This document shows positions 45,644 to 53,831 of a stretch of DNA of 64,000 nt, in pieces. The position numbers and the translations under genes were made by a program. Source of the stretch: Rhyacophila brunnea. Taxonomy: Eukaryota > Arthropoda > Insecta > Trichoptera > Rhyacophilidae. Numbering within the stretch: the stretch's first letter is position 1; each line of letters opens with the position of its first letter. The stretch is taken from positions 620,001 through 684,000 of the forward strand of contig JAGYXB010001862.1 of NCBI GenBank assembly GCA_022495005.1, given 5' to 3'. The notes beneath the pieces were generated by a model, which was given only the letters and a program-made list of their open reading frames with translations, did no database searches and was not told the DNA's origin.

Positions 45644-48287
45644 TGACATGACCCGGCTCACGGCTAACTCAATAATGCTACCGGGCCGTCACTGAGGAGA
45701 CTAGTGATGAATTAGGAGAGGTGGATCTCCTTTGTAGTATCACAACTTTTGAATTCCCGAATAAAACTCTCAGCTGGTGTGGTGCCGAATTTATTCAGGT
45801 ACTAGAGTTCACGGTCACACAATAAGATTAACTGTCATTGTTCCCGTAATTAAATCTCATTAAAGTATCAGCAAACTATTTATTTGTTCACTATAGGATC
45901 TCTGTGAAATCTTTCACAAATTCCCGAAAAGTCACACCTAATTCAGAGAATGTATACGCCGATATTCTTTGGATATTTTTAATTCGAGAAATATTTTCCC
46001 ATAAGAAAGAAAATATAAATTATTCTTTGGTCACACAGTATTAGGTTTATAAAAGAATAGAATTATTTTATTGTTGTTATAAAGTTTATTTATGTTCACA
46101 GTGTATTTACAAATATTTATTTGTGTTTACAGACTTGTTTACAAAAGGTTTACTTAATGTTTACAAATTTATTTACTAAAATTTGTTTTTATGTTTATAA
46201 ATTTGTTTACTAAAATTTATTTTATGATTATGTTTACTAAATAAAGTTTCAAAAATTTATTTTATAATTCCGAAAAAAGATTTGTAAAATTTATTATTAC
46301 AAACTGAGTTTATTAATTTGTTTTTATAAAACAAATCCGATCACGTAATTTATCCCGATTACGTCACCTCGTATGATGAGTAATGAAAAATGAAATTACT
46401 CCGCGAGCGCGTTACTATCGACAGATACGTGGTATTCGAGCTACGTTTTAGCGGCCGACGTCACTACCGACAGATACGTGTTATTCGCGCTACGTTTTGC
46501 GGCACATGTCACGACCGGCAGATACGAGATATTCGCGTTACTTTTTGCCCGTCGATGGGGACTTATTGTAGGTAAATTTCACGAATGTTACTGAGAACCG
46601 TGTCTCGTATCCGCGGAAGGACTGCTGCTTAGTAGGAGATCGCTGGTGAGAAGTGTAGAAACTAATAATTTTACGGGAAAAGTGGTCACCTTTTATACCC
46701 TTCGGATAGAGGTTTAACAGGAAACAGTCCGTAAGGGATAGCAGATGTATATCTTTCTCTCACGGGATAAATTTACATATATCTCCCGTTCCTGGCAACT
46801 TTCTAATAGAGATATCTTCTAATTAAATCGGGTTAAAATTACTCTACCTTATTTTCACAAAATAAAGTTTCAATAGGGGTGTTTCAAGCACCCTCTAGAA
46901 CAAGTCCCTTAAATACGCCGTAGCGGTGACGTAAGCAAAATAGTTGATTTTATATGATTTTTCGTGTTCGAACGAAGGGGAAAGTTTCTAGCTTTCCATC
47001 GAGGTATCGGAATAAGTATTCGGGTACTAAATAAGGGAATAGCAGTCTTTAAACTTAAAATGTCAAAACGAAAGGTTGACACCCACGTACTAGTCCTTTC
47101 CACCACTCTTGGCCTTTTTAGGCCAATAGAATTTTACTAAGTTTTAATAAAACTATTTGGAGCCGCAGAAAACGTTTCATTCGATATTTACCTTTCGGAC
47201 GAACATTATTACGTGAAAACACTATAATATTATACTTAACATTTCAACTTAAATATATAAATGCTTAATCCTAACAAGATGTTATTTACAAGCGACTACA
47301 AATTTATTTAGTCTTTAATAGTGGCTTTTCCATAGTAATCTAAACGTAACCTTGAATCTATTTTTATCTGGCAACTCAATACAGCCGGGCCGTAAATTCT
47401 AGTCGAACAGAATTCAGTTAAGGTTCAAGGTCACGCGTCAATTTGTGTTTTTAGTCGCAGTATTTGATTCTTTTATTTATCCAAGACGCGATTAAGATTT
47501 ATTATTGTTTATGGGTAGAAACCCATCTGTACCAGAATTTTAAGTTTTTCCAATTGTTACTTTTACAATATTCATTATAGTTAGCGAGTTATAGCATTAA
47601 CAAAATCTATAATTATAATTACGCGTCTATAGATATAGATACGCGTTTACAATATTTTTATAACGGTAGTTCGCCTCTACCTTGTGCTGATAAAATTAAT
47701 ATTAAAATTCTTTATTCATAATTATACAGTATATAAATTTATAAATATTCAATTTTCTTTTTCAATTTTCATACATTTCCATTATTGCTATAAAAATTAT
47801 TGAAGCATGTACTTGCTAAATTTTACGTAAACAATCTCTCCCATAACTTATTTTCTAAGTTTAATGGAGATTTCCCGGAAATTATTTCCAAAATAACATC
47901 GCGCCAAATCTACGCGACGTGTCATTTCGAGGCCTGCGGTCACAGTGTTCCAATTACACTTGAGCAGTCTCGATCCTTGGGGCGAAATTTTCTACGTAAA
48001 ATTTTATTACATTTACAAAGAAAAGGTAAACAACATACATTTTACTTCCTAATACTAAACGATTACGCTAGTGGTTACCTGTTCATAGTCTTTTTGACCA
48101 TTTCATTCTTGATTCTTCCATAGTTTAGGACCATGGGACTTATATATTTTGTTTGTACCTTGTCGTGAGATTGTCGCACGGCTATTGAGAAGTAGAATTG
48201 ACTACAAGGCTAGATTTGTATAGTTATGTCGTTAAACCATACTCTGCCATAAACACTAACTGAAGGTCGGCGTTTTTGTTCGTGTCA
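45644..48287 (-). repeat. LTR, 3' copy of the element
   Basis: 2,644 bp, starts TGACATG and ends GTGTCA, so the ends are the short inverted repeat TGACA/TGTCA. About 99.6 % identical to 53832-56474 by eye (roughly ten substitutions, nearly all transitions, plus one T indel in a T run near 46320). Contains three 49-bp repeats and AT-rich GTTTAC/AAATTT repeats at about 46130-46260. Frames of 61-107 codons inside are repeated in both LTRs, have no motif and are not called genes. Confidence 0.9.
46411..46555. repeat. Three 48-49-bp tandem repeats inside the LTR
   Basis: Units start at 46411, 46460 and 46508 and share a core, CGACAGATACGTGNTATTCG, then GCTACGTTTT. CG-rich in an AT-rich LTR, so they may be promoter or enhancer repeats. 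The other LTR has the same array at 54598-54742. Confidence 0.75.
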
Positions 48288-48291
48288 AATG

Positions 48292-48300
48292 CCCACCCTT
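48292..48300 (-). promoter_or_regulatory. Polypurine-tract candidate
   Basis: On the element strand AAGGGTGGG ends four bases before the 3' LTR. It is short and is followed by CATT, so it is weaker than usual, but no other purine run lies at this position. Confidence 0.4.
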
Positions 48301-48862
48301 AATAAAGACATAACTGTATATGTCTAGTCTCAATTCACCATTGCCACACCTCAGGACTCAGTAAAAATGCAAAGCGATAAAGCAACAGTAAAGCATATTC
48401 AAAATAAAATACACAAAATCTGCGCATGCACACAAAGTTTTTCTTTTACTTTTTATAATTAATATTCGCCCAGATTCAGGTCTTAAAATTCTAATTAATA
48501 AAAGAAAATTATATAATTCAATAATTCTGAAGTTAAAAATTTTATTTTGAGGACGGTGAGTGCTGTATGGGACGACTACTGCTTTTCCTGCCGAGGGACA
48601 ACCGCAAGGAAGAGGGCTCACGGAGACGCTCCCTTTACGACCCATGGACAGAAGTAGAGTTCGACTTCCCGTCGCGAATCACGTTCCCGCTTACTAGAAA
48701 ATACGGCATAGTACCATGATATGCCAGGGAGACTCCCCTGACAATACCTTTAATATTAAATTACATAGGGTCATTTAAACCTATTTAATCTAACGCTCAA
48801 TACTCCTAGCTATATATTACATTCTACAGAATTTGAAATCAATCCCAATCAAGAGACTTATT
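48301..48862. other. 3' untranslated interior of the element
   Basis: Between the purine tract and the minisatellites. A 95-codon minus frame (48358-48645) has a GTG start and a hydrophobic C-terminal part (FVYFILNMLYCCFIALHFY). I give it low weight because it lacks an ATG and any family motif. Confidence 0.35.
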
Positions 48863-49110
48863 TTTCGCAACTCCGAATACTAATAAGGACTTAGCGTGAA
48901 AGTTACGGGCTTCCCCACGCCTAGATTAGCAACACGTCTTCATTTCGCAGCTCCGAATACTAATAAGGACTTAGCGTGAAAGTTACGAACTTCCCCACGC
49001 CTAGATTAGCAACACGTCTTCATTTCGCAGCTCCGAATACTATTAGGGGCTTAGCGTGGAAGTCAAGGACTTCCCCATGCCCTAATTAGCAACACTTTCT
49101 TCGTTTCGCT
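48863..49110. repeat. 80-bp tandem array in the element
   Basis: Three head-to-tail copies of exactly 80 bp (CTCCGAATAC at 48871, 48951, 49031). Each carries TAATAAGGACTTAGCGTGAA, CTTCCCCACGCC and ATTAGCAACAC. A fourth copy lies at about 49431-49510. A fifth at about 50230-50315 overlaps the end of ORF2. Confidence 0.85.
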
Positions 49111-49181
49111 CTCCCCGAAGACTTATTTCTTTAAAAGACTTGTTTGCGCTTCGAGAAGACTTGTTGTTTGCTTCGATAATA

Positions 49182-49430
49182 GACTTATTTCTTTATCGCT
49201 CCTCTCGAAGACTTGTGGTTTGCTCCGATAATAGACTTATTTCTTTATCGCTCCTCTCGAAGACTTGTTGTTTGCTTCGATAATAGACTTATTTCTTTAT
49301 CGCTCCTCTCGAAGACTTGTTGTTTGCTCCGATAATAGACTTATTTCTTTATCGCTCCTCTCGAAGACTTGTTGTTTTTGCTTCGATAATAGACTTATTT
49401 CTTTATCGCTCCTCTCGAAGACTTGTTTGT
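49182..49430. repeat. 52-bp tandem array in the element
   Basis: Five copies start with GACTTATTTCTTTATCGCTC at 49182, 49234, 49286, 49338 and 49392 (the fourth is 54 bp). Degenerate relatives continue at 49516-49680. The plus-strand frame at 49265-49450 is only a translation of the repeat. Confidence 0.85.
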
Positions 49431-49741
49431 TTCGCAGCTCCGAATACTAATAAGGACTTAGCGTGAAAGTCACGGACTTCCCCACGCCTTAATTAGCAAC
49501 ACGTTCTTCGTTTCGCTCTCCCCGAAGACTTATTTCTCTTTCGCTTCGAGAAAAGACTTGTTTTTCGCTTCGATCAGAGACTTATTTCTTTATCGCTCCT
49601 CTCGAAGTCTTATCGCTCGCTTCGATAATAGACTTATTTCTTTATCGCTCCTCTCGAAGACTTATAGCTCGGTTTAGTTAGAGACTTAGCTTACAGGCGA
49701 TGGCGGTAGCGATCGCTTTGAGCGACGCTTACCTGATCGGC

Positions 49742-50227
49742 CTATACGCTGATACTGACGTTTGGGGGCGCATTCCGGATGGGGGCGTCTCGTAAGACAG
49801 CGTCCAACGCATCCCGCCACTCGCCAAAGGTAGTACCTTGATCTTTGCTCCAGGGCGTTGGGAAGTTGGTCCTCGCAGAGCGCCGCCCTCCCAACCGTCC
49901 CACTCTCCTAAATTCTCTCTTGGGGGGCGCTATCTTGATGGGGGCGTCTTGCAAGACTGCGTCCAACGCATCCAGCCTCTCGCCAAGGATCCTCTCTTCA
50001 TTAGATATTGTCGAGTCAACAATTCTTTCCACTTCAGCTTCTCCACCGCTAAGTTCGGAATCTGTTCCTGAACTCGCCAGTAGTTCTTCCCGCGCACATT
50101 CCTGCGCATCCATACGACGTTCTGACAGGGCGTGCACTCCCTCGTCTCTGTCGATGGTAGCTTTGGAAAGCGGCGTAGGTGATACCACCGGGTCGTCTGC
50201 TCTTTCATTAGCCAGATTCTTCTCAAA
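49742..50227 (-). CDS. Acidic open frame in the element, no ATG
   Basis: Open for 161 codons after a TAG at 50228-50230, without an early ATG; the first likely alternative start is GTG at 50188. The protein is acidic and Ser-rich (LLASSGTDSELSGGEAEVER). It contains a duplicated module 53 residues apart: LDAVLQDAPIKIAPP and LDAVLRDAPIRNAPP, also visible as a 159-bp DNA duplication. It is in a different frame from ORF2. It may be the tail of a lost larger ORF. An overlapping plus-strand frame (49845-50303) is less likely because it opposes the element's transcription. Confidence 0.4.
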   Translation of the reverse strand, partial: FEKNLANERADDPVVSPTPLSKATIDRDEGVHALSERRMDAQECAREELLASSGTDSELSGGEAEVERIVDSTISNEERILGERLDALDAVLQDAPIKIAPPKREFRRVGRLGGRRSARTNFPTPWSKDQGTTFGEWRDALDAVLRDAPIRNAPPNVSISV

Positions 50228-50264
50228 CTATTTCGCACCGCGGCTCCGAATACTAGTAAAGGAC

Positions 50265-51917
50265 TTAGCATGGAAGCCATGCGCTTCCCCACGCCTTAAC
50301 TAGCAACACTCTCTTCGTTATTAATTTAAAGTATATTACACTTATCACTGATATGTATATCACGCTTATCATAATCATATATATCAAATTAATACTAGTA
50401 TTTAAAACACTCTTATTACTAACATTTTTATCAAATTTAATATTTAAATCTTTAGGAGGTAAACTATTTTTATTACGTGCAATTGCAGTAGTTGGCAATT
50501 TCTCTTCACCCGACGCATCCAACGTACTACCTACAATTGTCCACGTACTTCTGACTACGCTATTTGGACGGTCTGCAGTCGTTACAGATGGTAGTGTCTT
50601 TTGACACGCCGCAAAATTCTGTCCCCGACTACACCTGTCCCTAGGATCTAAAATATTTACAGAACCGAGAAAATCCGTAGATATTTTGCTTTGTTGGTCA
50701 TGGGCCGCCGTAGCTGAGTCCCATAACTCTTGTTCTCCGTTATTGAGTATATCACCGCCTTTGAGACGATGATCATACACAACAACTCTTTCGTCACTAT
50801 ATCTAGCTTTATCTATGTACATTAAGTTCATATTTCTTAGTTCAAACTTAACGTTATCAAAATTAATCTTATTAAGCTTACGTAACTTATTTTTAATAAT
50901 CTTAATACTAAAGGACTTACATTTACTTGATTTTTGCTTAAGATAACGATTATAGTCATCTAATGCTATGAGCTCTTCTTCATTAAGTTTATTTCGCCTT
51001 AAGTTACCGAAGGTATTAATGTTTTGTAGTCGACGATTAGTTCGACTCTTCCTAATAATATTCTTAACGTCAGCCTCCTGGGGTCTGTTCGCTAATTTAA
51101 AAGGTGAGTCCCTTCCTAAAGTTTCGTTGCTCGATTGTAACGACGATCGACTATCTAAACTACATACATCGCTATTAATATCAAGTAAACTGCCAGCTTC
51201 GGCTTTAGTATAGTTAGTACTATTAATATTTTTACACAAATGGTTAGCGGAAGCACAATAATTCGTTAAATTATTTGTTACAAGAGATCTGTCGTCAGTA
51301 TCGACGAGACTACAGTTACTTACGTTTGCCGATGTTCTCAGCACACCAAGAGCGCCACTGCTTACGCCTTCGCCGCATCCACTGCTAGCTGTCTTTAACT
51401 GCTTATCTTGATAACCTTCTTCCTTGTTGCCAACATTTATTTCATAACTTCCTAATTCTAATTTATCTAAAAACTTTTTATATTCTATTTCGCCGCCGGT
51501 AAAAGAATTATTAACTCGCGAAGTCTCAACATTGGACAACGTCTTACCGCTATTCTTTTTATTAAGATTTTCTACTATTTTACTAGCAGAATTATTAATA
51601 TCGCGTTTGCGATAATTCTCCGGTCTTACGCTGCTATCCTTTACAAGAGGACCTGTACAAAGATTAACTTGGTTACTGGGGCCAGCTTCGACCTCACAGT
51701 GAACCTTAGGGTTAAATGATTTCACCGGAAGGGTGTCCTTCAGTTCACTTTCACAGTTAACCCTATTCGCCAGAAGAGCGTCTATGTCACTAGCTAGAAC
51801 TCGGCTGAACGGCGTTCGAGGAACGTTCGTGTCACCTTCTTGAGTCTTCTCTTCGGCGGTCCGCCAGTGTTCGTCGTCTTGGAGCCATCGACGATCAACC
51901 CGGTCCGCGAGCCGTCT
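50265..51917 (-). CDS. ORF2 of the LTR element, unknown protein
   Basis: Begins directly after the gag TGA, in the same frame, and stays open for 550 codons. No ATG marks the join; the first alternative start is a GTG at 51725 (486 codons). The protein is rich in Asn, Ser and Lys with no pol motif. Features are a basic stretch (KSRTNRRLQNINTFGNLRRN), a Lys-rich stretch (IKIIKNKLRKLNKINF), and near the C-terminus about 23 hydrophobic residues (INLIYMIMISVIYISVISVI) followed by KLITKR. It could be a tail-anchored membrane protein. The last residues (VKAWGSAWLPC) are encoded inside an 80-bp repeat unit. Expression by readthrough of the gag stop is inferred. Confidence 0.55.
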   Translation of the reverse strand, partial: RRLADRVDRRWLQDDEHWRTAEEKTQEGDTNVPRTPFSRVLASDIDALLANRVNCESELKDTLPVKSFNPKVHCEVEAGPSNQVNLCTGPLVKDSSVRPENYRKRDINNSASKIVENLNKKNSGKTLSNVETSRVNNSFTGGEIEYKKFLDKLELGSYEINVGNKEEGYQDKQLKTASSGCGEGVSSGALGVLRTSANVSNCSLVDTDDRSLVTNNLTNYCASANHLCKNINSTNYTKAEAGSLLDINSDVCSLDSRSSLQSSNETLGRDSPFKLANRPQEADVKNIIRKSRTNRRLQNINTFGNLRRNKLNEEELIALDDYNRYLKQKSSKCKSFSIKIIKNKLRKLNKINFDNVKFELRNMNLMYIDKARYSDERVVVYDHRLKGGDILNNGEQELWDSATAAHDQQSKISTDFLGSVNILDPRDRCSRGQNFAACQKTLPSVTTADRPNSVVRSTWTIVGSTLDASGEEKLPTTAIARNKNSLPPKDLNIKFDKNVSNKSVLNTSINLIYMIMISVIYISVISVIYFKLITKRVLLVKAWGSAWLPC

Positions 51918-52955
51918 TCATGGCTCCTTTCTGGTCTGCTGAGCTGCTTGCCTGTCTGGGCAATCCTTGTTTTCATGGAAGCCAGGACAATGTTGACAAC
52001 GTCTTTGTCTGGCACTGCCTCGCTCTTCAACGCGAGGACGTGGGCGGTACGCAGGTCTTTCCGAATCGTTTTGCTGGTCTGATTGCCGTGGAGGCCTTTT
52101 ATCAACAGCCTCCGTGGTCTTATCAGATTTCGCGTTAGTCTCTTGTACCGAACGCGGCTTCTCGCGCCAAGTTCTCTGCTGAGCGGGCCTCTTTTCATCG
52201 TTCGCCTTGACGGCATTTGCTGGAGATGGCACGGAAGCCAATGCCGATTTCAATGGTCGAAGTGTATGAGCTACTTCAAGCAGCTCGTCCATCGTCTTCC
52301 ATTTCTCTTGATTAACCCTTATCTGATCGCTCACAGTGAGTAGGTCATAAAAGGTCGAAGCCAGGGTTTCCGACTTCATCTCTGGAAGGAGTACCTCGGC
52401 TAACTCCATCTTCTTCAGGAGGAAACCATAAGCTCCCTCTTGAGGTCCTTGCTCTTTATGTTCGAGCTCCGTTCGTTGAGCACGACGTCTTGAAGGCGAT
52501 TCGAAGTGCTCTTTCAGGTCGTTACTAAACGACCGCCAACTGTCTGATGTGTAAATATTTTTGGCCCAAGTCTTGGCCTCTCCTCTGAGCTGACGCATAG
52601 CCAACTCTGTCCAATTCTCAGCTGGGTACTTCACAGCTTCGCAATATTCTCTGCAGCGTCGGAGAAAAAATTCAACGCTCTGCTTTGGGCTACCCTCATA
52701 GGTGGAATGGAGTTCCGGCTTAACATGGCACGGGGTACATACGGCCGGTTCTGGTGGTGCCATTTTTTGTTTGGGATCCGACGTGCTTACTTGCAAAAAT
52801 GAATCCTCTTCGGGGAATACTTGCGCGTTTTGCAAGCCTTCTTCCAATATGAAGTCTTCTTCTACACTCGGACCCGGAACAGGGTTCGGCATAATTTCTT
52901 CGAATTCCTCCGTCCCCTGGAGTTGGAAGAAGCGGACCTTCGACCGTAAATTCAT
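51918..52955 (-). CDS. gag: Gag protein of the LTR retrotransposon
   Basis: 345 codons from ATG, with an in-frame TAG a few codons upstream, ending in a single TGA. The middle (about residues 90-200) has the retrotransposon Gag layout: SVEFFLRRCREYCEAV, LRGEAKTWAKN, WRSFSNDLKEHFESP, then a Leu-rich segment ending in LLTVSDQIRVNQEKW. A basic Arg/Pro/Gln region follows. Near the C-terminus is one zinc knuckle, C320-X2-C323-X3-H327-X4-C332, a variant of CX2CX4HX4C. Gag would form the particle and bind element RNA. The frame is intact, which fits recent activity. An overlapping 140-codon frame at 51794-52216 is probably incidental. Confidence 0.85.
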   Translation of the reverse strand: MNLRSKVRFFQLQGTEEFEEIMPNPVPGPSVEEDFILEEGLQNAQVFPEEDSFLQVSTSDPKQKMAPPEPAVCTPCHVKPELHSTYEGSPKQSVEFFLRRCREYCEAVKYPAENWTELAMRQLRGEAKTWAKNIYTSDSWRSFSNDLKEHFESPSRRRAQRTELEHKEQGPQEGAYGFLLKKMELAEVLLPEMKSETLASTFYDLLTVSDQIRVNQEKWKTMDELLEVAHTLRPLKSALASVPSPANAVKANDEKRPAQQRTWREKPRSVQETNAKSDKTTEAVDKRPPRQSDQQNDSERPAYRPRPRVEERGSARQRRCQHCPGFHENKDCPDRQAAQQTRKEP

Positions 52956-53307
52956 ATAAAAATTCAGCTATCGATTGCGCCGGTTTTCAGCTTCCTACGA
53001 CCACCCGTTCGTCCGCAATCGACGTTTAAAGTATTTTGAGGGCATGCGCTGCTTGTCGCTGATAACCCTGAAGGCTTGCAACTCCTGTTACAAGCGTCCA
53101 ATCTTCTCCGTTTAAAATCTTATATTGTAATAGGTACAGGCCTTCATGTACCTATACCCATGACGTCACGGTAGTTATGATAATTATCGAGATTTTAATA
53201 TACAAAGTAGTATAAATTTATTTTTTCAAAAAATTTTTTCTTTGTCTGGGTTCTTGTACCTATACTTGTATGGTACTCAACTTTAATTTAGAAAAAAGCT
53301 TAAAAAT

Positions 53308-53598
53308 TCACACGAAATTTTTATTGTGCATTTTATTCTTAATTCTATTATTTCTGTTACGGTGAGTAACACAATTTATTTTTATACTTTCTTTATGGTT
53401 TAAAAGGGTCAGAGAGATCCTTTGGATAGTCTCATCGACATACTTTTGCTTAATGTCGGTATCTGACTCTAATAAATTACCAAAAGTATTTATTTTATTT
53501 ATTCTTTCCTTTTCCAAGTATATCAAGAAAAGTATTCTATATATAGTTGCCTTTACGTATATATTCTTCTCCAAATTATATTTTTCAAAAGTATTCAT
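53308..53598 (-). CDS. Small ORF between primer site and gag
   Basis: 96 codons from ATG, Lys/Asn/Ile-rich, in the leader upstream of gag. It contains NKINTFGNL, and the heptapeptide INTFGNL recurs in ORF2. No other recognisable motif. It could be an upstream ORF, a decayed piece duplicated from ORF2, or noise in AT-rich leader DNA. Confidence 0.3.
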   Translation of the reverse strand: MNTFEKYNLEKNIYVKATIYRILFLIYLEKERINKINTFGNLLESDTDIKQKYVDETIQRISLTLLNHKESIKINCVTHRNRNNRIKNKMHNKNFV

Positions 53599-53810
53599 CA
53601 CTGGTTCCTCGTTAATGCGAGTTACACTTTATTTCATTGTACTCACATTTATAAAGTTGAGGTAGATCGCTCTTGTAGCTCCGGTATAAGGTTCTTAAAA
53701 CCTCTCAGGTAACCACAATTGATTGATACACTTCACAATATATTGTTTTTAAAATCTTTTAGTAGATCTTAGTTGTAGGATCGTTCAGGTTTTCGCAACC
53801 TGAAGATGCC

Positions 53811-53828
53811 GCACGCATTTGGGCGCCA
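53811..53828 (-). promoter_or_regulatory. Primer-binding site candidate
   Basis: Three bases inside the 5' LTR on the element strand lies TGGCGCCCAAATGCGTGC. TGG pairs with the CCA end of a tRNA, and TGGCGCCC is a common start of such sites. The matching tRNA was not identified. Confidence 0.6.
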
Positions 53829-53831
53829 TAA

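Noticed and set aside
47800..48123. 107-codon plus-strand frame in the LTR (also at 55987-56310)
   Set aside because: It is antisense to the element, identical in both LTRs only because the LTRs are duplicates, and has no recognised motif.
49265..49450. Plus-strand repeat protein (SDNRLISLSLLSKTC repeated)
   Set aside because: It is only the translation of the 52-bp minisatellite on the strand opposite to element transcription.
48863..49680. CRISPR-like array
   Set aside because: Direct repeats follow one another without unique spacers, and the setting is an insect retrotransposon.
49845..50303. 152-codon plus-strand frame over the element's acidic frame
   Set aside because: It opposes the direction of element transcription and mirrors a GC-rich minus-strand frame, so it is probably a shadow.
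51794..52216. 140-codon minus-strand frame overlapping the end of gag, considered as a frameshifted pro/pol start
   Set aside because: It is very basic, shows no protease DTG/DSG or RT motif, and ends shortly after gag, whereas the gag frame itself continues open.
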